DNA of 64,000 bases from Cercis canadensis (Eukaryota > Streptophyta > Magnoliopsida > Fabales > Fabaceae): positions 248,001 to 312,000 of the forward strand of contig QAOA01002431.1 in NCBI GenBank assembly GCA_003255065.1. The letters are read 5' to 3'. Every line of letters begins with the position of its first letter. Positions within the stretch are counted from its first letter, which is position 1. A program made the position numbers and the translations under genes. The notes under the pieces are model-generated. The model saw only the letters and a list, made by a program, of their open reading frames with translations. It made no database searches and had not been told where the DNA came from. This document shows, in pieces, positions 1 to 13,964 of the stretch.

Positions 1-3000
1 CTTCTTCAGTTGTGCTTTTCAGTCTTAACAAACAGGAGTATGTCTCTGATCACATGTGCAGGCAGAAGAGTTCTTAGAAAGAAAGAGGCTCAAGCAGAAA
101 TCTTGATTAAAAAAATAAGAATGAAGCAGGTAAAATTTTATAGGTATGGTTATTAGAACATGTAGATCATAAACAACAAAAACATGTAAAGACACTGCAA
201 AAGTGGACCATAGACCTCCATAAAACCCGCAGAAATGGTTATAATAATAAAAGAAAGGAAAATTTTCAGCATAATTGTTACTCACTTACTCAAATAACAA
301 GAAGAAATCTAAGTACCTTCAAAAGGACTAGGTCATAAATCTGCCATTCTTATTGTTAATTCCAGCAAGGAAGTAGGCACTATAGCTTGAAAACATTTTT
401 TATTTGTTCGCAACAAAATTAGAAGCTACTAACAATCAGGATGCAACACATATCATGGGCTTGTCTGACTAAACCAATGAAATACCTTGCACAACTTCAT
501 ATGATGATGAGCTGTTGCGGAGAGTTGTCACACCAGCTTTCAGGAGACCCGAAACCTGCTGTATATAACGAGTACTAGCATGCATATATGCCAAGCTCTG
601 TCGTGCCAAAGAACCATTTGCAGGTAACCGTGGTACAAAATGAATTCTTCTAATAGCTTGCCATCCAGATGAGAGTGTTGACTGCAAGTTGGACAAGTGG
701 TGTTTCATAGATCCCAGCTTAATTTGAGGTGCCCTTAAAGATGACATACTACACCCAGTAGGGGGATCCAAGGCCATTTTGACTTTACGTACTGCACAGT
801 GAAGGATTTCTCAATAAAGACTCACAGAATAAATTAAATGGTTGAATAATAAAAAGTGACAAGGAATCTACCTTGCACCTTCATCTTGCCAATTAGTTTT
901 TTGGGTTTTGGAGCAACACCCTCACTGGAAAGCTCTGAATTCTGTTTTGCCATTAGTTCATCCTCCGATTGTAGCAGCACCTGTCGTAATCTATAATTCC
1001 AAACATATAATTCCCATAAGAGTGGACATAATTACAACCCAGAAAAGACAATTTGATACAATATCACTAATCCGATGGAAGAACATATCTATGTGTGTGT
1101 ATGTGTGAGAGAGTACTGAACAGACTTAAAATTCATTCAGTGAGATGTATTTCAGTTGCAAACCTAATAAAGTTGGTTAGCATTGGATTACTATATCTTC
1201 TTTTGTTATTTAATGAGAAGACTGTGCACTGTTGTTCCCCTAGTTCTTTCAGAACTAACAATTCTCAAAACATAAATGTGTGACCTATATGCCTCCTAGT
1301 TCCATGGTTTATACCTATTTTAGATTCTCCTAGATGGATGCTCCCCATTCATGGAACCAAACCATGTACAGTTATCAGCAGTTAAGTCTATTTATAGATT
1401 ACAAAGTAGGAGATAATCAAGAACATCTCCAACAGAATCAATGGCATCAAGGGTAGGAAGGGGAAGAATCTAAACTCACCCAAACGCATCCCTTAGTAAA
1501 GTACATTCATTTTCCAGAAACATAGGAGCTTCCATACACTGCATTGCCCAAGCATGAAGGCAAAGACGCACACAAGCATCATATGCAATCACAGCATGCC
1601 AGGGCCCAAGAGCACTGAAATGAATTTACGTAGCATGTTAGCACATAGGAAAGGTCTTGGTTATACACACAATCAACAAATACAAGGTTGGGTGCTGATA
1701 CCTTGCATGAAAAGTTGGAAGGCGGGCTGGATATGAACTTGTAGATGCAGCAGGCTCCAAACCAGTAGCACTTCTGTGAGCATATACACTTCATAATTAT
1801 GAGAATATTGGATAATTATGTTTCTATCTGTACCTCAAAAGCCCATGTATTTCTGAAGAGATTAAGAATTCAAATGTCATAAGACATACTTGTTTCTATA
1901 AAATATACTAACCTAATATTGTTCTCTGTCTTATCCTCAGACATGGATTTCAATGTACTTGACTCATTTCTAGTTGAGAACTCTTGTGAATCTGCATTGT
2001 GTGGAGCAGTATGCATTCTAGAAGCTGAAATCTTCTCAGGAGTTTGTTTGATCTCTTGAGCAGAACTGTAAAAAGGGGGCGCAGTGGGAATTTCTTCGTC
2101 GTCATCATCAGATAACCTTCCATTCTGTGGATTCTCATAGCAAGAATGTTAGACTGATTTAGTGAGAACAGATATTACAGGCTTGTAGAGGGAGAGCACT
2201 TAAAAGCTAAAAACGAGGAAAATTATTAGAGACATAATATCATCTAAGAAGAAGAGGCGCACTGCAATTACAACAATAGTGAGTAGTGTAACATCTGTCT
2301 TATCCAACATAAAGCAATAAGCAGCAGTTGCATGGTGAATCTTGTTTTAGCTGTTCCTAACGAAATTTTTCTTAAAAAAAAAATACTCAAATTTCTCATC
2401 TGAAGTTTCCTAAGAACATTTAGATATGACAATTATACCTGAGAACACATCCAGTGCTCTTGAGTGATCTTTATTTATATGAAACCTAGACATAACTAAC
2501 TGCTTTTGCTTATAATCACCATTATACAAATTCTAGACCTTTACGTCACATATATAAGGTTTAACCAGACAATTGACAATGACACAAAACAGAGTGTCAG
2601 GTTTACAACGTCAGCTACATGTCTGATATATGACTAAGAAAATGTAATTCTTAGTATCCGATTGGGAATATAATACAGAAACAATCAATCAATTGGATAT
2701 ATCAACCCCATTGATCATTGTATACCTTTCCAGCAGTACTTTGCTTATTCATCCTTGAAGGCACACTTGAGGCATACCCCTCTGAAACATAAGCTCTAGT
2801 CTTGGGCACAGTGCCATTGACACTTGCTACCTGTGTGGTAGAGAATTCGGAGCTAGCAGCTGAGTCTGATGACTCATCCTCCGTGTAACCATTCTGCCTT
2901 GCATTCCCAGTTCCCCTCACCACAGGGTCCCTCACAACACCATGTCTCCCCACAAGTGTTTCCCTTGACGAACTGACTTCAGAGTAGGTATAGTCACTAC

Positions 3001-3542
3001 CATATCGGGGTCGCCTTTGAGTGAGGTTCCCATACCTCATATTAGTACCATTGGGAACTCTGTGATCTTGGGGTGACGAATCCAGTGAATATCTCCCACC
3101 GTAAATGTCCCCCTCTGAATCAGTGGTGGCATCATTGTCAGAATTAGTAGCACTATCATCTTTCTCACCCCGTAGACTTGTTGATACTGGGATGGCACTC
3201 GCAGGAAGATGGCCACTTCGGAATTTTGCCGGCGGCGGTAATCCGAACCCTCTGCCACTACCACTCTTTATCCCATTAGATCTCAAATTGGAATTTGAGA
3301 ATAGAACATCCTTCTGATGATGGAACAAAAAAAAAATAACTTTTTAGGCATGAATATGCATTCCCAAAAGAGCAAGAAATTTATGAGAGACCCATTAAAC
3401 AAGGTTTAAGGGCTAATGAACAAAGCTAGAAGTTTACAAAAATAGAAAGTTGGAGAAAGAAAGCTATTATAGGAATTAAATCTGTGAAGCTTACCTCTCT
3501 AACCCATCGGAGGGCATTGTTGTCCAGACCCTCAGTGAACAT
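1..3542 (-). CDS. Uncharacterised plant-specific protein, 5' part (3' end beyond window)
   Basis: I read eight exons on the minus strand: 3495-3542, 2726-3313, 1913-2124, 1702-1773, 1480-1614, 872-990, 486-791 and 1-45 (partial). All junctions are GT-AG and keep frame, giving about 500 residues before the window edge. The start ATG at 3542 opens with MFTEGLDNNALRWVRE. Next come a Gly/Pro-rich FGLPPPAKFRSGHLP block, a Ser/Asp-rich acidic region with YGGRYSLDSSPQ, and a more ordered part with GPWHAVIAYDACVRLC and MEAPMFLENEC. From memory this matches uncharacterised Arabidopsis proteins of the AT4G24610/AT5G65440 kind, sometimes mislabelled 'pesticidal crystal protein'; I could not verify those loci. 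No catalytic motif, signal peptide or membrane segment is visible, and the low-complexity N-terminus suggests a disordered, soluble protein. Exon 6 uses the acceptor just upstream of 990, restoring FGLRQVLLQSEDEL. Family assignment is fairly sure; function is unknown. Confidence 0.85.
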
Positions 3543-6058
3543 GATTGCAAGCCTGTGTCTTCACATGAACAGGAGCAATGCCAGCGAGAGTAAATCAGCT
3601 TAGAAACAATAGAACCCAGAAACTGAAACGGTGCAAGATTTGAGAGAGAAAAGAGGCTTGCTTCCCCAAAAAGCTTTCTTTGTTCAGCTCTCACTGACTA
3701 CTGAGAGACCGACCAGCAAAAGCCCTCTGCAACTCTTTGGTGGTTTCTTCTACTTTCTATTCTCACTGTAAAATATATTTTTGTTTAGGAATTAGGAGTA
3801 TGTTTTGTCATATTTCTATTTTCAATTATTTATTTTCTTAAAGGCGTGATTTTGCTAGATTCCCTATTTCAAAGGGTTGCAAATAATATATACGAGGTTT
3901 GATTCAGAGGACTTGTACTTTTTCTTTATCTTAGAAAACGTCGACGTATCTTGAGCGCAGAGGAAGATACGACGCCGTTGTGTCCAGAAAAGGTCCAAAG
4001 GACGATCAGATCACCAGGAACAAAAGGCAGATTCGCACGTTAGTTTATGGCTTATACTTTGGGCATTAAGGCTAGTGGGGAGAAAAAGTAACGGGCTGTC
4101 TGACGTGGCAAAGTCGTGGGCCGTTTTTATTATTTTATCTTATTTTAATTAAATTAAATTTTAATTCAAACGTTAAATATAATCGATCGAAACTCGAACG
4201 TTATAGGTGAGGGGGAGGGCGAGGGGGACCCTTCATGGTCTTCCACGGTAAATTCCCGCTTGTACTAAAAAATAATAGAAAGCACATGGTTGTGGGTCCC
4301 ATTCAAAGCCCATTCTTTCCTTATTGGTAGCTATGGGATTGGGAGTGTGCTAACAACCTAAGGTCGCTCATCCGACCCGGACTTTGGAAGTTAGTTACCC
4401 ACAAGGCCACATTGCCCCTCACGTTAGGAACCTAGAGTCACAGGACGGTGAGTCATTTACCGCGTAATAGTGTTGTTATCCACAGGAGATCTGCGGCTCT
4501 GAGAGTAGCTGTGAGAAAATTATTGTCACAGACGACGACCGTATGGAATTTTGCTTCATGTTGACGGCAGAAAATGAACCATGACCAAGGATCAAACCGT
4601 GAAGCAACTTTAATTTGAAAAAATTTGAATTTTCACCCAATGAAGGTGGTTCTATTTCTTTTTTCAAAAGTTTCATTATGACATTATCATATTCGCAGAG
4701 GAATCCTTCACGTCCTTGTGCATTAAGCTAATGATTCACACAGTCACAAAGTCGAATAACTAACAAAAGACTTAGTCTAACTTCTTTTTTTATGGAATAA
4801 CTACTTAGTCTAACCTCTTAACCTTGATAAGTCACTAGATCAATGTAAATTGTTTGTGTGAAAAGACTCGGATAGTTTACAATCAATTTTGGGTTCAAAC
4901 CTTTCTCCCTCGTACACATTAATTTAACAAAACAAATAAGTGATGATTTTTTAAAGCATGAGAAACATTTTCTTGATATTGAATTTAAATGTGATAAAAT
5001 GGCCTCATTGCTATATGATATTTAGAGGGGGGAAAAAAAAGGAAAGAAAGCAAGCAAGAAAGAAACCTCTCCAATCCTGCCAACTAATAAAGGCCTTGGA
5101 GTTTAAATTAGGAAAATTATAATTATGATGGCTCATATGTTCGGCATGGTATAGCATGCATTTGAGCCAAAAAGAGGGAGAAAGAGAGGTGCCAGTTGCG
5201 TTAAGTTGTGTAATATGAACGCGTTTAATGTTTGAAGACAGGCAGGCAACAGAATTAAAATCCCTATCTAGAGAACAGAGATTGCCAGCTCTGTGTGAAA
5301 GCTTCACGAATAGGGACAGCCTCAGTTGCCAACCTCAAGAGTCATGACCCACCAGCCACCAGAGGCAGAGACCAGACCACTTACTAGGGACCGAAGAATC
5401 AAAATATAAAAGAATTTTTAATGGGAGAAAAAAAATAAAAGTATAGAATTTTCCCTTAAAGATACTAATACTATATACCCCCCAATAATGATTGCCCGAT
5501 AGGAACACATTGAAAGAGACTTTCTGGGCTGCTAATCCAATTGTCGCATTTGTTGGCATTGTTTTCACTTTCAGTACGTATAACGGATATGGACAAAAGC
5601 AACGAGACTGTGCTGTACCAACTCTATATTATATAACAAATTTCTTAATCTGGGTCACATGGGATAATCCGATGCACTTTCTTGTCTAATCCCAGGAACC
5701 CCAAGATAAAGGTACCGAGTAATACGTATCATCAACAACGTAAACAGCGAAAAAATCTCATGAACGTTCTTTTATTGACAAAATTTCTGGTAACCAGTCA
5801 CCAGTTCAACAGGACAAGTTTAATTAATTATCAGTTACATAATTGGTTTTATGATAATTCAAATTTAGTTGATATGTTCCTTTGGTGATCAGCAAAACTC
5901 AAAACCAGAGTCTCCAGAATTTCTCTAACAAAAATCTCCAATTTCATTAAAGATGAGATCCAACAACAGAACCAATTTATTGCGGGCTGCTTCCTTTCTT
6001 TTGGATGGTAATTCAACCATATCTATAACTTAAGGAACATGAATTTGGTTGGTCTTAC
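3543..6058. other. Intergenic: leader of the uncharacterised gene and 3' flank of PGI
   Basis: No gene is visible. The first 200 bases or so are probably the 5' leader and promoter of the minus-strand gene ending at 3542. The last 150 bases or so are probably the PGI 3' UTR. Between them is AT-rich sequence with a short G-rich strip near 4205-4235. The open frames here are short, lack family resemblance and have no exon-like splice context. Confidence 0.6.
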
Positions 6059-9000
6059 TCAAGCATACAAATCACCAACATTACACTCCCCAAGAAAAAC
6101 CTTGATGCTCCGTGGCGAACCGCAGCTGCCTTCAGCAATAATCGCTCTGTCGTTGGCAGCCATGTGAGCAATAATCTTGTAAATCATTTCAATCTGCAAG
6201 GCAGGTAAATGGTTACTAAACCTATCCGTTCAGCCGATTTTCAATAGAGAAGTTTGTAAGTTGAGATAATTAATAGAGGGTAAATGTATGTACGTCTTCT
6301 GGAGCATGACAACGGTCTGCTACTTCTTCAAGCGTTAACGGTTCAACAGGTTCTTTGCAGCTGAAAACAGAAGGGGGGGAGGGGGAAGTAGTCATGAGTG
6401 ATAAGACTTAAAAGGACAGTCTAAGCACATAAAGTGAGTCCGCATTGAAGATACTGAGGCTAAACCGCAGGTAGAGTAGCCATTTTGTGTTGATAATAAC
6501 TCAAAAATTTTAAAAACCACAAGAGGTCCAACAATTCTTGCTAAGATATAAAATTAAATCCACCCACAGACCTTCTGAACTCATGCTGTCACAAGGTTCC
6601 AGAGTCCATACCCAAAATAACGTAGCTACGACACAAAGAAGCCTAATATTTCCACAGGTCTCACATCATACCTTGCCTCATTTAGCACCGCCAAGACTCG
6701 TTTCTGAAGTGCTAATACTTCTCCTGCTGCTTTTTTACCAGCTTCCACACCTAAGATAATTGTCAGAATTAAGAAGCAGTTTAATGACAATGATGAAATT
6801 AACGGAATACCATTTAGATAAGTAAGTAATGGCAAATGACTCAAACGTCCAAAACAACATACATCAGTGACTCCAATACATAACAGGGTCTTAAAAAATT
6901 CTATTTCTTCATCTCCGAACCAGAAAATTCTTAAATGGACTGAAGAGGCCATATTTTTACCAGGTTGGTGATAAGCATTTATGTTGATTAGTGAGGCATA
7001 TATGCCAACTGCTCGTTCATAAAGTGCAACAAGAGCACCAACTGATTTGGGTGTCACTTCTTGCACTGTGACTGTGATGGACTCCCGGTCATTAGCATAC
7101 AGAGCTGACCTTGTTCCCTGTAGAAACACTAAATCTCAGCACAAAGTGAAAAAAAAAAACTAACTGCAATCAATCTTAACATAACCACCAAGTATGATGA
7201 GAAAATAGGCTGTAATAGTAAGTCGGACCTGTAGCATACCAAACAGGTAGTCACCACATGTCACACCAGGTTCAAGCTCCCAATCATGACCAGGGGGTCT
7301 ATCATGTAGAACCTCAATGAAAGTTACAAAGAAATTGTGGACGCCTTCCCTTAGTTGCTGAATGTAACTGTTGAGGCAGCAAAAGTTTATTAGATTTATT
7401 CAAATTAACAAGAATACTAATCCAGCTTAGAACTAGAATGAAAACCCACGCGTGCTGATCTGTGCTCCCTTTATTTCCATATACAGAAATTCCTTGATTA
7501 ACCTGTGGAATCCGAAAGTCACATCCAGAACACAGAACATTGACAACGTCTTAACTAAAAATGAACTCATGAGACATCAATGACCCAAAAACTTTCAGCA
7601 AATATGACATAATGAAATAATGCACCATCCTAGGATGTCAATACAAAGTGGGATCTCTCATTGAGTGTCTCAGTCAAGTTGATGATATCTCAGATGTGAT
7701 GCAAATGGGCTCCATCTCAAAATGCAACAAATTGTACATAAGAAGACACAAACCATCAATTTCAAACCTACAGAGGCCATTAGGCTATTCCCTGATACAG
7801 GCAACTGTAGACTATTAGAAAAGGTCATCTTCTAAATGCTCATCCAAAAATGCAGGAAAATGTACAAAAATATTGTATTCAGAATTTTTTGCACATACCC
7901 GATTACCATCTAAGTCAAACTCCTTGCCTAGAGATTCCATGACCAGCTGCTGCAAGTATCTACTAAACAATAACAGGCTGTCCTTATATGGAAGGATAAC
8001 CATATCCTAAAGAATAAAAGGGAGGGGGAAAATAACCAATTAGCAATACTGAAGTGAAACAGACAAGAGTACACTAATCATTTATAAACTAGACATTTCT
8101 CACCTTAGATCCTACACCATCAGTAGCCCAATACCAACATAAAGCAAGCAAAGCTGCAGGGTTATTCCTTACCTGCACAAAAGTATATATTAATGGGAGA
8201 TTCTTTTACTCCTTTTCTTTGTGGTTCGGAGATGGGGCAAGGCTAAGCAAACAAGATGGTAAACTAGAATACAAAAGTGAAAAATGAAATTGTAATAAAC
8301 AATGAATCAATTTTACAATCTATCATGCATGTTAATTCTTTAGAAGGCAAGGGCTTTCTCAAAAATTGGTCTTCTGGTCTTCTGCATATAAAACCAGCAT
8401 GCCTGGATGGATATTCTCATTTTTCACCATCAAGATTTTTGTATCGTCACTCATTGATCTCAATATTTTAGATTAGGTTATGTTAACTCATCAACCTGTT
8501 CGCAAATATGGCATCATCTAGAACAGAAAATAATAGCTTTGATAACTGCAAGGCATGCTATAGGTTTCAGACATCACTAAACTAAGGATTACAGATGACC
8601 TTTAGTGCTCATGTCATTGAGTTTCTCACCATAATGACAAAAAAACATACATTACAAGAACAAACATTCCAGACAGTTGCTTGTATTAAGAAAAGCTAGA
8701 CCTGGAGAAAAGGTATTTTTCAAGGTGCAGGATCATTCTCCTACATCCATGACGAAAAACAATGATTAATCTGGAAAAGCATGGTGTATAGTTTAAAATG
8801 AAAGTTTCTCGGACAACACAAAATGTTAATCAAGGACTTTCTGCCTGTGTGATCAGAAGAAATAATAAATCTTAATATTTGTCTTAGGAAAATGCTGTAT
8901 GTATAAAAAAGCTTCATGCCAAATACTTCACATTGAGCCACTATTTGTGCATTTAGCACCCAGACCCACCAATAGCACTTAAACATAGGTATGGCAAGTT

Positions 9001-11693
9001 ATTAAGAAAGAATTTTTTTTAAAAAAAAAATGGATTCCGGTAAAACTTCAAACATGAAGCGTAAATCTGTGCATTATTATATGTAAAATTCCTCCTTCTA
9101 TGTAGGCACAACACTGAAAATAATCTTAGAAAATGAAAATATTTGAAAGAAGATTTAGAAACTGATGCATACCACAGTAGTTCTATTTGCCTCGTCCATC
9201 AATTTCGCACCAACAAGCATTTCTCTAATGTCAATCCCCTGAAGCAAGAAGCATTACAGTAACCAGTTGAACATAAAACATCAAAATATAAACAAGCAGT
9301 TAAAAAATTCAAGGTCACTTACCTGAAGGGCTGCAGGAAGCAGGCCAACTGCAGACATCTCCGATGTTCTCCCTCCGACCCAGTCAAACATGGGAAATCT
9401 AGCTAACCAGCCCTCAATTCTTGCAGTGTTATCCAACAAAGAATTTTCTTGTGTTATAGCAACACCCTGCATTACAGCATGCATAAGCTAAGTATCAAAG
9501 TGTGTTCACAAAGTGAGAACAAATGGGCAAGTGATGTAGGGCCAATAAAATTGAGAAATTGATAACAGTGCAAACAAAAAACAATTGAACCAGTATGGCA
9601 ACAGCCAGTAATTATGGCTAATAATTGTAAAGCATGACAACACACATACTGGAAACCACGGTTATCTTAATGAAGAACAAAGAACGTAATTTTTCAATAA
9701 TTCAAAGAGACTAAACCATGCTCTTCAGTTGAACAGTAAAATAGAAAACAGAAAATAACTCAGCAAGCTCAATTATTGCTGGACCAAAAAAAAAGTCTAT
9801 GAAATTAAGAAGCATAGCAGTGACCAAATTTGGAATTTCGTGAATATCTACACACTGGCAAATGCAAATCAATCTACATATGGCTAACTTATAGGACCTC
9901 ACAAACTGCCGTTCACAAATCTAGCTCCAAAATACCACCTAGAATTAAGATGATGTGGTATTACATAACAAGAAGGCGAACTATAAAAACCATAACAAAT
10001 GAAAACCTGAGATTAAACCTGTTTCGGAAAATTCAAGCCTGCTTCACGGAAGGCCTTCTGTACTTCTAATAAACCATTCCTAGTTTCTGGGGTACCTCCA
10101 CTCTGAAGATAATCAAAATCTTCAAGTCAACAGCTTAATCTATGTACAAATAATATTATAATCAAATTGGGATAATCTTCATGCAGACCTTTGAAATCAC
10201 TATCACAAGGGTTGAAGCAAGCTCAGGGCCAAGTTGTGCAATCTGATGATCAATTCCAGCAGGATCTGTATTGTCAATAAATCTTATCTGCCAAAAGTCC
10301 AAGAAAACATAATCTGCAACATTCAGTAAGGACCATAAAAGAAAAAGACATATTTCTACATAAACTAATGTTGGTTGCTCGTATCTTGTATAATTAACAA
10401 AGATGTAATAAGACCATCCTAGACTGATCAGGAACCCATGTTACGCTACATGAAATTATGTATTGGGCCCATACATAATAGAATTGCTAAAGCATACAGT
10501 CTCAAATAGCTTGACCTTTTCAAGATAACTGACAACTTATCACAAAGACACAAACCATTGACAAGTGACAACAGATACTATGTCAAACGAAATGCCACAT
10601 TGTTTGAAGCTCCCTTTCACTGCTATAATTGATTGGCTTTTCGTCTGCCAGGGTGAAAGAGGCAAGGAGCCAAGGAAGTAAGCCCATTCAAAGGAAGCAG
10701 ACTGATTGCTTGTGAGAAATGAAATTGCAGATCTTATGATATTAGGCAGCATTATATATAACTGGAATTGCAATACGCCAACTAAGGGGTAGATTCACGT
10801 GCACTATCAAACTGCTCCGTACTCTAGCAGTCAGCACAGTATATATATATATATACACACACACAGAAGGAGCAGCAAACATCATGAACAGAGAATTGCT
10901 TCGTTGTATACCTTAAGAGAAGGATTATCAGGAGCCAATGCCTCTGCCACGAACTGTGGTCCAAGAGCTGAACCTCCAATTCCAACAGAGAGTATTTGAG
11001 TAAAGCGACCCTCTGGAGAGGATGGAGGCTTAATCTGCCAAAGCACATTGGCAAAGACAAATTGATTAAACTAATACAGGATAAATTTCGAGGCACAACT
11101 AATCCGAAAATTGAATAATAAGGAAAAAAAAAATATGAACTAACCTTACCGCTGACGATTTCATCAGCGAACTTGCACACGGCCTCGAGAGTATTCTCAA
11201 TCTGCGTCTTGAGGAAGGGATTGGGAGCTCGGTTAGCGTCCCTCAACCAGTAATGGCCGACCATGCGACCCTCATCGGGATTCGCAATCGCACCCTTCTC
11301 CAGCTCCTCCATCGCTCTAAACGCTGCTTGGAACCTGGGCTCCATCTTCTGCACGAACTCGTCAGTGAAACCCACGCGACTTACATCAAGATAAAGCCCC
11401 AGCTCCTTGTGCTGGTAGAGCCAGTCAACGTATCTCCTCCACAGAGAACCGGGTGCTTTATCCAAATCCCTCTTCTCCTTTACGATAGCTCCATCTTTGG
11501 AAGTTGCCAATTCCGCCGGGATCTCCCGAGCCACGGACTGAGTTGACACGAGACTCAAACTTCGATCAGTGAGGAGTTTTGGACGAGTAGGAAATGCCAC
11601 CAATTCTTTGCGTAGCAGTTTACAGAGCCTTGGAGTTTGCTTTTGGAGCTTCAGAGTTGGAGAAGATGAACAAATGCCGGAGATTGAAGCCAT
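6059..11693 (-). CDS. PGI1: Glucose-6-phosphate isomerase, plastid type, with a one-base frameshift in exon 10
   Basis: Interconverts glucose-6-phosphate and fructose-6-phosphate; the plastid form feeds starch synthesis. Fourteen exons: 11145-11693, 10912-11034, 10189-10287, 10019-10102, 9323-9466, 9173-9238, 8104-8172, 7899-8006, 7450-7502, 7229-7368, 6961-7117, 6672-6750, 6294-6360, 6059-6193. The first 50-60 residues are Ser/Lys/Arg-rich, consistent with a transit peptide. Visible family motifs are the sugar-phosphate loop [17 protein letters not shown], the signature [18 protein letters not shown] with the expected catalytic Glu, DQHAY with the catalytic His, and [10 protein letters not shown] with the catalytic Lys. 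The protein ends [10 protein letters not shown]. Without the extra base it would be 623 residues, close to the Arabidopsis plastid enzyme (about 613 from memory). The exon 10 error (near 7318-7323) adds one T to a T3 run and stops translation a few codons later. All other exons are intact, so assembly error or a very recent mutation is likelier than an old pseudogene. Confidence 0.96.
10842..10865. repeat. (TA)n/(CA)n microsatellite in PGI intron 2
   Basis: A run of TA dinucleotides passes directly into CA dinucleotides inside the second PGI intron, about 45 bases beyond exon 2. It is a simple repeat likely to vary in length between individuals. It does not touch the splice sites. Confidence 0.8.
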
Positions 11694-13964
11694 GGGAATG
11701 TGAGAGAGGCCTCAGGTATCGACGACGATCACGAAGTGAGGGAAAGGGGCTTAAGCTTATTCCGCCGTGGTTGAGCTTGAGTTTGATTCTGTGGTTCGAT
11801 ATTTTGGAAGGAAATTGGTGGCAACATAAAAGGAATGTGAATTGGGAGGGACTGGTTTTTGTCTTTAGTTCAAGTACGCATTTCTGGTTTCTGTGTGCTT
11901 CTGCTGGCGGCGATATTCAGGAGTCACAAGTTGATTGGTTGGTCGAACGCCTGCATCTTGTTGGCTTACGAAAATGGGTTTGCATCTTCCACAGTATTAC
12001 GCAAACGCCCTCGCATATTCCTTCTGCACCCGCCACCCACACAGCCATGTTTCTTACCAGAAAATCGGCAGGAGAAATGCACAAATTTCATTGATGACCC
12101 CCGGATAAAAAACAGAAGTACACAATTTTTTTTTAAAAAAAAAATATCTGTAATGAATCGGGGTATATTTGGCATAATAAATGTGCCTTTTTTCTTTTAT
12201 TTTCCAAACATACAACAACGTTCCTTTTTTCCATTGTATGAGAAAAGCTTTTATAGATAGAAATGAAAGTATAATTATTTCGAAAAAGAAAAAATAAATA
12301 AAGAGGAACATGACAAAACCAATCTTTGTCAATCAGAAATACATAAAAGATATTTAGCAGCTAAAAATATTAAAATATATATATAAAAAAATAAAGAAAA
12401 ACAATTAATTTATTTTGAATTCCTTGTTTGGCCTTGATTTATTTTGAGAGGGTGAGCCAAATTCACCATAATAAAGTGAATAATGTTAACTAATGATTTT
12501 CAAATTTTTGTATCAAAACTATGCGAAATTATTATGTGCACCCTATATCACATAATAAACAAATTTAAATTTGATGTCCTATCAATAAAATACCTTAATA
12601 GTTTATTAATATGACGTTTTCTTATTTAATGGTAATGTATAAAGTTTTATAATATGAATCAAACCATATTCTCTATTTTTTTGTTTTTGTTTTGGTAAAC
12701 AAGCACAGTCTCCATCTGAAAGTCCTAAGTTTTACGTAAGTAATTGCATCAGCATCCTCGTAGGTTCCTATGCTTTCATCATCCCATGTTGATGATGCAT
12801 GGCTCTGCTCTGCACTTTACAAGGTATCGAAAGCTGTTGACCTTTAGAGGTCGATCGAAAATGGCTCCTAACCTCTTTAAAAAGGCACCTACTCGGTTCT
12901 CAGTCACCCCACCTTCACTAATCACACATCCTTTGATTGCTCTTTCTAAAGATATTAAAGTTTGTTGGCAGTGACAGGTGGATCTCTATCATGCTTTAGA
13001 TGGAAAGGAATAAGTGACCTGATGTAATGGCCAGATTTGGACCTTCGCAGCATTACAGCTTCATATGTGAAAGATCTCTATCTCTAGGCCACTAAATATC
13101 ACTCTCTAATCATTGAATAAAATTATTTTGTTTTTTCAAGCTTGTTTTAATTATTGAATAAATTGCAATGAGATTAATGTGCGCATTATAACAATAAAAG
13201 AACATACACTAAAAAAAATTAAAAATATATAAATTCATATTATTTGTTTGCTTTTTAATTGATAAAACTTCTTATTTTTCTATTTCATTTTAATTTATTC
13301 GGAAACCAATACAACGAGATTCTTGAGTCTAATTTAACTATTTTAATACATGTATGATAAAAAAGACAATACGTATCTAATTGTTCTTTTAGAACAAAAT
13401 ACAAATGTTGGTGTCATTTAATGTTTTAAATAAACTTTCAAAGTTTGTGTGTTAAAATAAATTTTGATTAAGAAATACAAGTGTTAATATTTTATTAGAA
13501 TTTACCAAATATAATTAAACAAGCAAAAATTTGACAACTANAAAAAAACTACCGTAGTTATGAAAATAGTTTCAAATGTGCCTTATATGTGTAATTAGTT
13601 TGCAAATATGCATTATTCAGAAGAATCACTCCATTTATTTTGTTTCTCTGTTTTCTTTTTTTAAAAAAAAAAATCTGCAATTTTACTGGTGTGTTTGTTT
13701 TCCAAGAAAACATTTTTTTTTCATCCTTTTTAATATCTAGAATTTTTCCCCGGGAAAATGTTTTGGGACGCAGAAGAGTAGCAGCACAATTCAGACGTAC
13801 GCGGCACGCCGATATACACAGACGCAGAAAGAGACAGGACCACTCCTTCTCCAGTTCCTTCCCCTCGACACAAGATAATCCTTCAAAAACCTAAACCCAC
13901 CGTTAGAACCAAAATTGAAACACAAAGACATTCTCTTCTACTTCCTTTGACATCGGAAATTGAC
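11694..13964. other. Intergenic between divergent PGI and J-domain genes
   Basis: This 2.3-kb stretch separates two divergently transcribed genes. The part next to 11694 is moderately GC-rich and probably holds the PGI leader and promoter. From about 12100 to 13750 it is strongly AT-rich with A/T homopolymers and one N at 13541. The part just before 13965 is probably the J-domain gene leader. No coding exon or transposon terminus was recognised. Confidence 0.6.

Noticed and set aside
6626-7129. Long minus-strand frame reading through a PGI intron
   Set aside because: It is PGI exons 11 and 12 joined by retained intron sequence; the spliced reading matches the family.
11594-12094. 166-codon plus-strand frame
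   Set aside because: It overlaps PGI exon 1 on the opposite strand, has no family resemblance and no splice context.
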